64,000 bases of DNA from Okibacterium sp. HSC-33S16 (GCF_024171565.1 NZ_JALJZZ010000002.1:558001-622000), one strand, 5' to 3'; counted from the first letter of the stretch, positions 17,501 to 28,008 are shown. Notes: generated by a model not told the origin, from the letters alone. Program-made: numbers and translations.

Positions 17501-18132
17501 TTGACGAGACCAACCTTCCGGCGGGAGCAACCGCGACCCTCGGTGGCGTCACGGCGGACCAGGGCACTGCCTTCCAGCAGCTGGGCCTCGCGATGCTCGC
17601 CGCGATCCTCATCGTCTACATCGTCATGGTGGCCACGTTCCGCTCACTGCGGCAGCCGCTGCTCCTGCTGGTGTCGGTACCGTTCGCGGCCACCGGTGCC
17701 ATCGTCCTGCAGATCCTCACCGGAGTTCCGCTTGGTGTTGCGTCGCTCATCGGTGTGCTGATGCTGATCGGTATCGTCGTGACGAACGCGATCGTGCTCG
17801 TTGATCTTGTCAACCAATATCGAGCGCGAGGAATGACGGTTCCCGAGGCGGTGCGCCACGGTTCGTCGCGCAGGCTCCGACCGATTCTCATGACGGCGCT
17901 GGCCACGATTTTCGCACTCGTGCCGATGGCGCTCGGCCTGACCGGCGAGGGCGGATTCATCTCGCAGCCGCTGGCCATCGTCGTCATCGGCGGACTCATC
18001 TCGTCGACGTTGCTCACGCTCATCGTGCTGCCCACGCTCTACAACCTCGTCGAAGGTGCTCGGGAACGCAGGCACGGTCGTCGGGAAGCGAAGGGATCGT
18101 CGCACGACGTCGAGACGGCATCCGCTTTATAG
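14563..18132 (+). CDS. RND-family efflux transporter (AcrB/HAE1-like)
   Basis: This 1189-residue protein is a proton-driven resistance-nodulation-division pump. It has an N-terminal span (MKNRALIALVTIVAAVFGG), a first periplasmic-type loop, spans 2-6 with the proton-relay aspartates in GRVVDDSIVVIENIKRHMA near residue 410, and a mirrored second half with VTNAIVLVDLVNQYRARGM near residue 1075. Between the halves, roughly residues 510-660, lies an Ala/Pro/Thr-rich insertion much longer than in Gram-negative pumps, probably a flexible cytoplasmic linker. AGGAG precedes GTG 14563. No adaptor or outer-membrane factor is nearby, as expected for an actinobacterium. Confidence 0.92.
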   Translation: MHVLAVLSMKNRALIALVTIVAAVFGGIALTSLKQELAPSVTFPQLAIVASYPGAAPEVVNDDVSTPIETAIQGVAGLESTSTTSSTNLGLISATFTYGTDLATAEQKINQAINRIKSTLPEGVEPEVLSGGLDDLPVIQISASASGEDTDALAESLNTTAVPDIEDIDGVREAALIGEVRQRITIVPDAIRLAESGLTRSDISSTLEQNGVLIPAGEVSDDDSTFAVQTGSKLGSVDDLAGLPLVSSTPAAPGSAVLTIGDVASVSLTDNPVTSISRVNGEPALTIAVTKLPAANTVDVSKGVRALLPDLEKALGSDVTLTIVFDQAPYIEQSIESLATEGLLGLVFAVLIILIFLLDVRATLVTAISIPTSVLITFIGLQATGYTLNILTLGALTIAIGRVVDDSIVVIENIKRHMASARDRSADGRAFSIVTAVREVAGAITASTITTVAVFLPLAFVGDMTGELFRPFALTVTIALVASLFVSLTIVPVLAYWFLRAKERKASVAKPDKPAKAPRASTASTTPAIEAPTPGPDEAAVTEPALVSSTASDADVTVVESSDSALPTGVSASPSIVDPSYIAQPKVLTNATPTTDSDTDVSAGTETNTAAQVTASVNEPAGSSDVHTERQPEPATGMSTVVATRRGRKAGVEGEDELDHPTRLQKGYLPIINWTLKHSVATLLLAVLVLGGTLALVPFMKTNFLGDSGQNTLNVSQQLPVGTSLDAQDAAASKVEDALRDIEGIDTVQVTIGSSGGSLLSAFGGGGGGEGSIRYSVTTDEDADQEALQDTVREELAKVDDAGEIELSAAGGFGASSDIEVDITAPDQDSLQEATDAVTNAAKDLDGMRQVSNNLSDSRPYVGVQVDRAAAAAAGYSEVALGGFVSQAMQPSTAGTIVIDETTLNIYIATENSPASIEELSALEVPTLLGPVALDSLATVEEVDGPSTITSVRGQRSATVAITPASDNIGTASAEVATMLDETNLPAGATATLGGVTADQGTAFQQLGLAMLAAILIVYIVMVATFRSLRQPLLLLVSVPFAATGAIVLQILTGVPLGVASLIGVLMLIGIVVTNAIVLVDLVNQYRARGMTVPEAVRHGSSRRLRPILMTALATIFALVPMALGLTGEGGFISQPLAIVVIGGLISSTLLTLIVLPTLYNLVEGARERRHGRREAKGSSHDVETASAL

Positions 18133-18149
18133 AGTTCGACGAATGACAT

Positions 18150-18186
18150 ATCAGTGGCACCGAGCGACACGCTCGGTGCCACTGAT
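18150..18186. terminator. Bidirectional stem-loop between RND pump and decarboxylase
   Basis: Arms ATCAGTGGCACCGAGC (18150-18165) and GCTCGGTGCCACTGAT (18171-18186) are perfectly complementary with a five-base loop. The genes on both sides converge on it. Confidence 0.85.
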
Positions 18187-18188
18187 GG

Positions 18189-19688
18189 TTAAGGCTCGAT
18201 GAGTCGCGCGAGGAGTTCGGTCAGAAGACGTTCGACGAGTGGCGCGGGGAGCTCTTCGATCAGGGCGAGGAGGGGCGCCATTGCGGACGGAAGAGTCTCG
18301 TCGCCGGACCCGATGCCGAGTGCGGTGAGCGCGGCGAATGCTTCCTCCGAGCCGAGAGCACCGGGAGCCGCGAGGAGCGACCCGAGTGCGACGCGCACCT
18401 CGTCGGGCAGCTGGTCGGTGACGTCGTCGGCGCGAGCAGCGGGCAACCCGCGCACGGCGTCGGCTGCCGAGGTGAGAGCGGGAACCAACGAACCGAGCAC
18501 GCTTTCGGTGACCGGCGTGATGGTCAGGTGGGTGGTGTGCGGCAGCCTGCTGCCGTCGGGCTGGGTGATTCCGGGTTGCTGTTGCAACAGCCAGCCGTCG
18601 GTGCGCACCCGGTCAGCCCAGAGGTGTGGGTCGACGCGGCGTTCGGGCGGAACGGAGTCGTCGGTCGCGACGGCGAGCAACGGTCCGACGGGTGAGCCCA
18701 CGACACGCAAACCGTCGCAGGCGTTGATGGCCTGAGCGACAGCATCCGTCGCGCGCTGGCAGGTGGCGGCGAGCTCCGCGAAGCCGTCTTCGCCCAAGCG
18801 TTCAATGATGGCCCATGCCGCTGCGAGGGCTCCGGCGGACTTCGACCCGAGGATAGTGGGGTTCACGACCGGGTAGCCCGGCCACCGTTTGGTCGCGAAG
18901 TACTGGGCGCGGTGCCGGTCACGGCCGCGGTGCAGCAGGACGGATGCTCCCTTCGGGGCGTATCCATATTTGTGGAGGTCGGCCGAAATGCTTGTCACGC
19001 CAGGGACCGTGAAGTCCCACGGCCCAAGAGCGGCGCCGCGATCGGTCCACCACGGCAGCACCCATCCGCCGATGCAGGCATCGACGTGGCACGGGATGCC
19101 CGCAGTCTGGGCAGCGGCCGCGACGGTTGCGACCGGGTCGAGGCTCGCGTGCGGGTAGGCCGGGGCCGAGACGACCACGAGTGCCACATCCGGGCCGAAG
19201 CGGGCCTGCAGGTGCCCGGGGTTCACCTGTCCGTCGGGCGCGACGGAGACGAGGTCAAGCTCCACCCCGAAGTAGTGCGCGGCTTTCGCGAAGGCAGCGT
19301 GCACGGTGATCGGGGCGATGATGCGGGGGACACCGACGCCTCCTGCTGTGCGCCAGAGATCACGGGCCGTCTTCACGGCGAGCAGGCAACTCTCTGTTCC
19401 GCCGGAGGTGACGGAGCCCACGACGTTCTCATCGCCGTGCAGCATGTTCCGGGCGAAACGCACAATGTCACGTTCCATCGACGCGACGGAAGGGAACGTT
19501 GTGGGGTCGAGCCCGTTCACCGGTTGCATGATGCGAATGGCTTCGGCGGCGAGTTCGTCGAGTTCGGCGAGCCCCGAGTCGTAAACATAGGAGAGGACCC
19601 GACCGCCGTGGGTGGGAGCATCCGCGTCGCGGCGCTGGCGAATGGCGTCGAGGATGTCGAGGGAGCGGGAGGTGAGGGCAGACGTCAT
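18189..19688 (-). CDS. PLP-dependent decarboxylase/lyase of the sphingosine-1-phosphate lyase type
   Basis: This 499-residue fold-type-I PLP enzyme has SVTSGGTESCLLAVKTARD near residue 91, HVDACIGGWVLPWW near residue 200, and SADLHKYGYAPKGASVLLHR near residue 235. The Lys in HKYGYAPKG is the PLP Schiff-base residue, and this motif is very close to that of eukaryotic and bacterial S1P lyases. The last 90 residues are an Ala/Leu-rich extension. The start overlaps the transporter stop by four bases. A lyase acting on a phosphorylated amino alcohol is plausible, but amino-acid decarboxylase activity is not excluded. Confidence 0.82.
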   Translation of the reverse strand: MTSALTSRSLDILDAIRQRRDADAPTHGGRVLSYVYDSGLAELDELAAEAIRIMQPVNGLDPTTFPSVASMERDIVRFARNMLHGDENVVGSVTSGGTESCLLAVKTARDLWRTAGGVGVPRIIAPITVHAAFAKAAHYFGVELDLVSVAPDGQVNPGHLQARFGPDVALVVVSAPAYPHASLDPVATVAAAAQTAGIPCHVDACIGGWVLPWWTDRGAALGPWDFTVPGVTSISADLHKYGYAPKGASVLLHRGRDRHRAQYFATKRWPGYPVVNPTILGSKSAGALAAAWAIIERLGEDGFAELAATCQRATDAVAQAINACDGLRVVGSPVGPLLAVATDDSVPPERRVDPHLWADRVRTDGWLLQQQPGITQPDGSRLPHTTHLTITPVTESVLGSLVPALTSAADAVRGLPAARADDVTDQLPDEVRVALGSLLAAPGALGSEEAFAALTALGIGSGDETLPSAMAPLLALIEELPAPLVERLLTELLARLIEP

Positions 19689-21058
19689 GAAGTGGTCTCT
19701 CGAGTCGGCGTGGTGGCGGTGTCGATATCGCTTTGGCGCAGGCGGTATTTGCCGAGTGTGACGAGGCTCGCGGCCATGAGAGCGGCAGGAACCACACTGA
19801 ATGCGAGGATGATGCCGGCCACAGCGGTGGGCGTTTGCTCGACCACCTCACCGGCGACGTGTTCGGTGTAGCCGGTGATGGCGAGCACGAGCGTCAACAC
19901 GGTGGCGCCGAACGCCATGCCCGTCGTTTCGCCGGCGGTCCAGACGCCACCGAAAATGCCGGCTTTGCCCGCACCGTGACGTTGGGCATCGTGTGAGATC
20001 ACGTCGGGCAGCATGGCCATCGGCAGTGTCTGCATACCCGCGTATGCGGCTCCGGCCAGCGCGACCGGGAGGTAGATCCAGGCGCCGGGCACCCACATCA
20101 GGCCGACCATCGACAGCGCGGCGAGCGTGAAGAGCGCGCTCGCGATCCGGAACGCCCGTTCCTTGCCGATGCGTCGCGCAATCGTGCCCCACAGCGGAGC
20201 GAGGAGGAGCGCCGGGCCGATCAACACCACGAAGAGGAGCGTGACGGCGTCCTCGGAGCGGAGTACCCAGGTGGCCACGTATTGAGCGCCCGCCAGCATG
20301 AGGCCGGTCGCCAGGCCCTGCAGCATGAAAGTGCCGAGGAGCGCCCGGAACGGCTGGCTCCGCCGCAGGATCGTGATGCCCGCGCGATAGCTCTCCCGGT
20401 AGGCCGGAAGGGAGCCACGCTTCGTCAATGCCGGGCTGCGCGGGGCAACCATACTCGCGACGAGCATACCGGCGCCGATGACAAGCCCGGCAACAAGCGC
20501 CATCAGGAGGTACCCGAGCCGCGAATCCTCCACGGCGCCGCGAAGGAGCGGGCCCCCGGCACCGAAGAGCAGGATCGCTATCGTGAGCACGACCACGCGC
20601 CAGGTCAGCAGCCGGGTGCGGTCGTGATATCCGGGCGCGAGCTCGGTGGGGAGCGCGATGTACGGCACCTGAAACAGGCTGAACGCCGTGGCGCAGGCCA
20701 GAAACGCGAGCAGCACCCAGAGGGCAGACAACAGTGCATTCGCACCGGCCGGCACCGCAAAGGTCAGGATGAAGAAGATCGGAAGGAACGACCCGCCCAG
20801 CAGCATGAGCCGACGGCGCGAGCCCGTTGTGGCGAGGCTGTGGTCGCTGCGGGTGCCGATCACCGGGTCGATGAGCACGTCCCACACTTTGGCCGCGGTA
20901 ACCACCAGCCCGGCGATGAGCGCACCGAGTCCGAGCGTGTCAGTGAGGTAGTAGACCAGTACGAGCCCGGGAAGCGTGGCGAACCCGCCTGTACCGAGTG
21001 ATCCAATGGCGTAAAGCGCGACGGTCTTCGTTGACACAGTCTGCACCGATGCATTCAT
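19685..21058 (-). CDS. MFS transporter, GPH / MFSD2 type (MFS_2)
   Basis: This 457-residue protein has twelve predicted spans and the GPH-family features VWDVLIDPVIGTRSDHS near residue 58, the MelB-type cation-site Asp region, and FSLFQVPYIALPTELAPGYHDRTRL near residue 125. The family includes sugar:cation symporters and the lipid transporters MFSD2A/B. ATG 21058 lies six bases after TAGGCT, so the transcript is probably leaderless. It overlaps the downstream lyase gene by four bases. The partnership suggests uptake or export of the lyase substrate. Confidence 0.85.
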   Translation of the reverse strand: MNASVQTVSTKTVALYAIGSLGTGGFATLPGLVLVYYLTDTLGLGALIAGLVVTAAKVWDVLIDPVIGTRSDHSLATTGSRRRLMLLGGSFLPIFFILTFAVPAGANALLSALWVLLAFLACATAFSLFQVPYIALPTELAPGYHDRTRLLTWRVVVLTIAILLFGAGGPLLRGAVEDSRLGYLLMALVAGLVIGAGMLVASMVAPRSPALTKRGSLPAYRESYRAGITILRRSQPFRALLGTFMLQGLATGLMLAGAQYVATWVLRSEDAVTLLFVVLIGPALLLAPLWGTIARRIGKERAFRIASALFTLAALSMVGLMWVPGAWIYLPVALAGAAYAGMQTLPMAMLPDVISHDAQRHGAGKAGIFGGVWTAGETTGMAFGATVLTLVLAITGYTEHVAGEVVEQTPTAVAGIILAFSVVPAALMAASLVTLGKYRLRQSDIDTATTPTRETTS

Positions 21059-21070
21059 GAGGTGAGCCTA
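21059..21070 (-). promoter_or_regulatory. -10 hexamer of leaderless promoter for the transporter-lyase operon
   Basis: On the minus strand TAGGCT (21070-21065) is followed by six bases and ATG 21058, with no ribosome site. Confidence 0.5.
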
Positions 21071-21121
21071 TGGCCTCGCGGTAGCCACAGTCCGGCACCA
21101 CGTCGGCCGAATGCTGCGAAC

Positions 21122-21145
21122 GGTGGTCTGAAATCCCAGACCACC
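21122..21145. promoter_or_regulatory. HutR box upstream of hutG
   Basis: GGTGGTCTG (21122-21130) and CAGACCACC (21137-21145) are perfect 9-bp inverted repeats. The core TCTGAAATCCCAGA (21127-21140) matches the box before hutH (26602-26615) at eleven of fourteen bases, with consensus TCTGRRATYCCAGA. Its near edge is 56 bases from the hutG ATG. IclR-type HutR of Corynebacterium resistens is reported to bind a closely similar TCTG..AT..CCAGA motif. Confidence 0.82.
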
Positions 21146-21183
21146 ATGAATCCCGGATGCTGTCGCTGATGCCGTCAGCTTGC

Positions 21184-21195
21184 TAACGTTCCGGC
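21184..21195 (+). promoter_or_regulatory. -10 hexamer of leaderless hutG promoter
   Basis: TAACGT (21184-21189) is followed by six bases and ATG 21196. With transcription starting at the ATG, the HutR box is centred near -62.5, a class I activator position. Confidence 0.55.
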
Positions 21196-22149
21196 ATGGC
21201 AGCTTCCGCACTCCCCGTCGACCCGCTGTGGCCCCGGGCCGGATCCTGGCCGACGGCGAGTGAGACGGTGGGCCCGATCGATCTTGCCGTTCTCGGTATC
21301 CCGACCTGGCGCGCCTCACTGTCACCGACCGGAGCACACGCCACGCCCGCCGCCATCCGCGACGCACTCCGTCGGTACTCACCGTTTGCTGCGTCGCTCG
21401 ACGGTCGGAACGTCGATGAGCTTGTCATTGCCGACTTTGGCGATGTACCGGACCCCGACGGCACAGAGGGAGAGCGTCGTGCGTCCGAAAGAATGACGGA
21501 GGCGGTAGCCCGGTCGACTCTCACCATCGCGATCGGCGGAGACAACGCGGCAACCGTTCCCGCTGCTCTTGGTTCGTGGGGCGACAGCATCAGCACGGCG
21601 GGGTTGGTTACCCTCGACGCGCACCACGACCTCCGCGACGGAGTCTCAAACGGATCACCCGTTCGCCGGCTTCTCGAGGCGGGGCTCGACGGCCGGCGGG
21701 TCGTCCAGGTGGGAATCGCCGACTTCGCCAACTCGAAGGCGTACACCGACCGGGCACGCGAGGGCGGCATCACCGTTGTTCGCCGCGACGAACTGCACCG
21801 CCGCTCAATGACCGACGTGATCGCTACCGCCCTGAGCATCGCCGGGGCCGCGGGCGGACCCATTCACGTCGATATCGACGTCGACGTCTGCGATCGCTCG
21901 GTCGCGCCGGCCTGCCCGGCCTCGGTTCCCGGTGGACTCGCGGCGCACGAGGTGAGAGAAGCGGCTCGCGCGGCGGGAAGCGATCCACGCGTCCGCTCCA
22001 TCGATATCACCGAGATTGACGCGCTCGCGGATGCGCCGGACGGCCGGACGGTGCGTTTGGCGGCGCTGTGCGTTCTCGAGATCGCGGCTGGCCTTGCTGC
22101 GCGACCACCTGTGTCGTCTGCAGCCGGGCCGACCGCTACGAGACTGTGA
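21196..22149 (+). CDS. hutG: Arginase-family protein, probable formimidoylglutamase
   Basis: This 317-residue protein is a ureohydrolase: GGDN near residue 115, [12 protein letters not shown] near residue 138 and [20 protein letters not shown] near residue 223 supply the binuclear manganese ligands. Its position opposite hutIUH and under an identical operator supports formimidoylglutamate hydrolysis to glutamate and formamide, the last step of histidine breakdown. Its 3' end overlaps the convergent hutI by 14 bases. The start is probably leaderless. Confidence 0.88.
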   Translation: MAASALPVDPLWPRAGSWPTASETVGPIDLAVLGIPTWRASLSPTGAHATPAAIRDALRRYSPFAASLDGRNVDELVIADFGDVPDPDGTEGERRASERMTEAVARSTLTIAIGGDNAATVPAALGSWGDSISTAGLVTLDAHHDLRDGVSNGSPVRRLLEAGLDGRRVVQVGIADFANSKAYTDRAREGGITVVRRDELHRRSMTDVIATALSIAGAAGGPIHVDIDVDVCDRSVAPACPASVPGGLAAHEVREAARAAGSDPRVRSIDITEIDALADAPDGRTVRLAALCVLEIAAGLAARPPVSSAAGPTATRL

Positions 22150-23301
22150 TCGTGCCGCGTTTCCAGACCCGCTCGATGAGCGGAACGCCCGGTCGGTAGG
22201 CCAGGTGAACATAACTGGGTGCTCGAAGCTGCACGAGGTCGGCCCACGCTCCAATGGTGATCCGGCCAACGTCGGAACGGCGCAACGCGGCAGCGCCCCC
22301 GGCCGTCGCCGCCCACACCGCTTCCGCCGGTGTCATCCCCATGTCGCGCACGGCAACGGCGATGCAGAACGCCATCGAGGAGGTGAAGCTCGAGCCAGGG
22401 TTGCAATCGCTCGCGAGAGCAACGGTGACGCCGGCGTCGATCAACCGCCGGGCATTGGGGTAGGGCTGTCGCGTGGAAAACTCAACCCCGGGCAGCAGAG
22501 TGCACACGGTGTCCGATGACGCGAGCGCGCGGACGTCGTCGTCGCAGAGGTACGTGCAGTGATCAACACTCGCCGCGCCGAGCTCGACTGCCAGCCGTAC
22601 TCCCTCGCTCTCACCCAGCTGGCCCGCGTGTATCCGAAGACCCAGGCCGCGTGACGCGCCAGCCTCGAGAATTCGCCGGGACTGTTCCGCGCTGAACGCG
22701 CCGGTTTCACAGAACACGTCGATCCAGCGCGCGTGCGGTGCACAGGCATCGAGCATGGGACCGACCACCGCACTCACGTAGTCGTCGGCGCGACCGTCAT
22801 ACTCCGGCGGCACTACGTGGGCTCCGAGAAACGTGACCTCGTCGGTCACCTCTCCGGCGAGCCTCACGAGTCGCTCCTCGGCGTCAACACTCAGTCCATA
22901 GCCGCTCTTGACCTCAAACGTCGTGGTTCCCTGTGCCGTCAGCTCGGTCACGAACCCCGCCAGTCGAGCCCGGAGTTCCGCGTCCGTTGCTGCCTGGGTC
23001 TGCGCAACCGTTGAGCGAATACCACCCGCCGTATAGGCCAGACCGGCCATGCGGGCTTCGAACTCCTCGCCACGGTCACCGCCGAAGACAATGTGAGTGT
23101 GGCTGTCGACGAAACCGGGGAGTAGGGCGCAGCCGACCGCGTCGGTTACAACGTCCGCGTCCGGAGCATGACGCGATGGTCCCACCCAGGCAATCCGTTC
23201 ATCCTCAATCAGGACGGCGGCGTCTGTCACGATGCCGAGAAGGCCGTCGCGCTCGGGATCGTTGGTGACGAGTTGACCGATATGAGTGAGAAGCGATGTC
23301 G

Positions 23302-23305
<4 letters not shown>
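22136..23305 (-). CDS. hutI: Imidazolonepropionase
   Basis: This 389-residue amidohydrolase converts imidazolonepropionate to formimidoylglutamate. Metal-binding [10 protein letters not shown] is near residue 66, KSGYGL near residue 138, and [10 protein letters not shown] near residue 216. Length is normal. Its start overlaps the hutU stop by four bases, so it is the last gene of the hutH-hutU-hutI operon. Confidence 0.95.
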
Positions 23306-24953
<1,648 letters not shown>

Positions 24954-24957
<4 letters not shown>

Positions 24958-26546
24958 TTCAATCCTTTCGTGACGGATGCCGCAGCATCCGTTATCGATC
25001 CATATCGAACGAGGTCATACACAGCCTCGATCTCCGGCGAGAGGTGGCGGTCAGGGCCGGGCCCATCGACCACCGTGCGCACGACACCCAGCACGGCAGC
25101 CGTCGCTGGCCCCGGCTGGAGCGGAGCGCGCAGGTCAAGTGACCGCGTCGCAGTCATCACCTCGATGGCGAGCACGCGAGTGAGACCGTCGATCGAGCGG
25201 CGGAGTTTGCGGGCGGCCGCCCAGCCCATCGAAACGTGGTCTTCCTGCATGGCCGACGATGGGATCGAGTCGACGGACGCCGGTGCGGCGAGGCGCTTGA
25301 GTTCGGACACGATGCCGGCCGCGGTGTACTGGGCGATCATGAGCCCGGAGTCGACGCCAACCTCAGCTGCCAAAAAGGGCGGCAGGCCTTTGCTGCGCGA
25401 CACGTCGAGGTGCCGATCGATGCGGCGCTCGGAGATCGAGGCGACGTCGGCGACCGCGATCGCCAGGAAGTCGAGGACGTAGGCGATCGGTGCGCCGTGG
25501 AAGTTACCGTTGGACTCGACCCGGCCATCGAGTGTGACGACGGGATTGTCGATGGTGCTGGCCAGCTCGCGGGAGGCAACCAGGGCGGCATGGGCCGCGG
25601 TGTCTCGCGCCGCGCCGTGCACCTGCGGACTGCAGCGCAGTGAGTACGCGTCCTGGATGGTGGTGCACTCCGGGCCCGCGTGCGACGCCACGAGCGGCGA
25701 GTCGGACAGGAGCGCGCGCAGGTTTGCGGCGGAGTCACCCTGGCCCAGCTGGGGTCGAAGCTGCTGCAGGTCGGCTGCGAACACCGCGGCGGTGCCGAGC
25801 AGCGCCTCAACGCTCAGGGCAGCGGCGACGTCGGCGGTCTGCAGGAGGACGTGCAGGTCGGCGAGTGCGAGGACCAGCATGCCCAGCATGCCGTCCGTTC
25901 CGTTGATGAGTGCGAGTCCTTCTTTCTCTGCGAGTTGCACCGGTGCGATGCCCGCCGCATCAAGGGCGACGGCCGCGTCGATGAGGGCGCCGGTTGCATC
26001 CCGCACGCGACCCTCGCCCATCACGGCGAGAGCACACGCCGCGAGCGGTGCCAGGTCGCCGGAGCAGCCCAGCGAGCCGTACTCCGAAACGACGGGCGTG
26101 ATGCCGGCGTTGAGCAGCGCGGCGTAGGTCTCCACCACAACGGGCCGCACACCGGTGCGGCCCGACATCAGGGTGGAGAGGCGGAGGAGCATGAGTGCGC
26201 GCACGACCTCACGCTCCACCTCGGGGCCCGAACCGGCGGCGTGAGACCGGATGAGGCTTCGCTGCAACTGGGTGCGCCGGTCGGGGTCGATGTAGGTCGT
26301 GGCGAGGGCGCCGAATCCCGTCGATATTCCGTAGTGGCCGGCCGGGTCACTGGCCAGCGCGTCGATGATGCGGCGGGTGGACTCGACGCCGTCGAGCGCT
26401 GCGGCGTCGAGGGTAACTGGAGCGTCGAGCCGGGCAACAGCGACGACGTCGTCGAAAGTCAGCGGCGCGATGCCGACGAGAACAGGGCCCTCAGCACCAC
26501 AGGTGAGGGGCTCGGCGGGGCGCCGCGGGGTAGACAGAGTGCTCAT
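24954..26546 (-). CDS. hutH: Histidine ammonia-lyase
   Basis: This 530-residue enzyme deaminates histidine to trans-urocanate, the first step of the pathway. [10 protein letters not shown] near residue 73 contributes a catalytic tyrosine. The MIO cofactor site is in [14 protein letters not shown] near residue 158. The triad reads Cys-Ser-Gly instead of the common Ala-Ser-Gly; the Cys form is, as I recall, also found in other actinobacterial HutH proteins and should still cyclise. The protein is slightly long at the N-terminus. ATG 26546 lies six bases after TCGAAT, so the transcript may be leaderless. The last codons form an octamer hairpin (24973-24992). Confidence 0.95.
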
Positions 26547-26601
26547 GTCTCGATTCGACCAGTGACCGGATCCAGGAGCAACGGCGTGGGAGAGGCTCTA
26601 G

Positions 26602-26615
26602 TCTGGGATTCCAGA
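26602..26615. promoter_or_regulatory. HutR box between hutH and hutR
   Basis: TCTGGGATTCCAGA has TCTGG/CCAGA arms and matches the hutG box at 21127-21140. Its near edge is 56 bases from the hutH ATG (26546), the same distance as at hutG, and it is 30 bases before the hutR ATG. Confidence 0.82.
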
Positions 26616-26644
26616 CGTCTCGCACCACGGAAGAGGGGAATCGA

Positions 26645-27400
26645 ATGGCTGCTTAGCAGGTTCCCGCAGCGGATGCCACCCTGCGCATCCTCAGTCATCT
26701 CGCCACCCAGCGTGGCCCGGTGGCCGCTGCCACCCTGGCGACCGCGCTCGACCTGCCGCGGTCGACCGTGTACCACCTGCTCGGTGTCCTGCAGAAGCGC
26801 GGGTTCGTTGTGCACCTGCCGGAGGCTCGCCGGTACGGACTGGGGGTGGCCGCCTTCGAGCTCTCCGGCGGATTCGCTCGCCAGCAACCGCTGAGCCGAC
26901 TCGGACACCCACTGCTCGCCGAGCTCGTCGACCAGGTGGGGGAGAGTGCGCACCTCGCCGTGATGCACGGCCGGGACGTTCTCTACATCGTTGAGGAACG
27001 TGCGCCGCACCGGCCGCACCTCGTCACCGACGTCGGTGTCCGGCTCCCCGCACACCTCACCGCGTCCGGTCGCGCAATGCTGGCCGCTCTGCCGAAAGGC
27101 CAGGTTCGGGCTCTCTTCCCGGATGCCTCGGCGTTCGTCGATCGGACGGGAAGCGGCCCCACCCGCTACCGCGAGCTGCGAACGCTGCTCGACGCCGTAT
27201 CGACAGAGGGATACGCAACGGAAGATGGTGAAATTACGCCAGGCCTGGCATCCGTCGCCGTTGCTGTCAGTGACCACGTGGGCTGGCCAGCGGCGTCCGT
27301 TGCCGTGACGTTTCCGAGTGACACCCACTCGGAGAGGACAACGCTCGTCGCGGCGGTTTCCGCGGCCGCTGCGGAGTTGTCGCGGCGCATCGGCGGCTGA
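26645..27400 (+). pseudogene. hutR: IclR-type regulator of histidine utilisation, with in-frame TAG at codon 4
   Basis: From ATG 26645, which has a good ribosome site (GAGGGG), the frame reads Met-Ala-Ala-TAG and then continues open to 27400 as QVPAADATLRILSHLATQRG followed by a complete IclR protein. The winged helix includes LPRSTVYHLLGVLQKRGFVV, and the effector domain has HLTASGRAMLAALPKGQVRALF and the C-terminal GLASVAVAV. Without a start before the stop, the next usable in-frame start is GTG 26720, which would delete the first helix of the DNA-binding domain. The gene is divergent from hutH. It may be a recent nonsense mutant, a read-through gene, or an error. Confidence 0.8.
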
Positions 27401-28008
27401 GGGATTCGCGCGGCTCGTCGGCGGGATATCGCACTCGTCACGCGGTCGATGGCGAAACCGAGAGTGACAGCCAACACGATGCCGATTGCGGCACCGAGCA
27501 GCGGGCGGTCCCGAACCCAGTGCCCGGCCAGCAGGCCGATGCCCACGGAGTAGCCCGCCCACGACGCGCCGGCAAGCAGGGTCAGCGGCCAGAATCGGCG
27601 ATGCGGAAACCGGGTGGCGCCCGCCGTCATGTTGACGGCGATCCGGCCGATCGGGATGTAGCGAGCGGTGATGAGGAGGGCGGCCGGTCGGCGACGGATA
27701 CCCGATGCGGCCCGATCAAAAGCACGGACCATCCGTGGGTGGCGCATCCATCGGAATCGGTCGGTGCCGATCCGGCGCCCGAGCAGGTATGCGATGTTAT
27801 CGCCGAGTGCGGCGCCGAGCGCTGCGAGCAGGATGACGACAGCAGGGTGCGGGGTGCCGGTGGAGACACCGATTGCTGCGGCGGCGACGACGAGGGCCTC
27901 ACTCGGCACGGGCGGGAAGAACCCGTCGATCACCACGACGGCAAACAGAACGGCGTACACCCACGGTGAGGTCACGGTGGCGAGGAGGGCGTCGCTGAGG
28001 AATTCCAT
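27166..28008 (-). CDS. DedA-family membrane protein with antisense-encoded tail
   Basis: The first 195 residues are a DedA (SNARE-associated) protein: VVIDGFFPPVPSEALVVAAAA near residue 27, GDNIAYLLGRRIG near residue 70, and RYIPIGRIAVNMTAGATRFPHRRF near residue 118, with a membrane-embedded arginine motif. DedA proteins translocate polyprenyl-phosphate or phospholipid or affect proton motive force. The last 80 residues, from RRDNSAAAAE onward, are low-complexity and lie antisense to the 3' end of hutR, a 235-base tail-to-tail overlap. The original stop has probably been lost. Confidence 0.85.
   Translation of the reverse strand: MEFLSDALLATVTSPWVYAVLFAVVVIDGFFPPVPSEALVVAAAAIGVSTGTPHPAVVILLAALGAALGDNIAYLLGRRIGTDRFRWMRHPRMVRAFDRAASGIRRRPAALLITARYIPIGRIAVNMTAGATRFPHRRFWPLTLLAGASWAGYSVGIGLLAGHWVRDRPLLGAAIGIVLAVTLGFAIDRVTSAISRRRAARIPQPPMRRDNSAAAAETAATSVVLSEWVSLGNVTATDAAGQPTWSLTATATDARPGVISPSSVAYPSVDTASSSVRSSR

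Noticed and set aside
26060-26080. Cys-Ser-Gly in the HutH cofactor triad as a disabling mutation
   Set aside because: Cysteine at the first position is, as I recall, seen in other actinobacterial HutH proteins and should still allow MIO formation.
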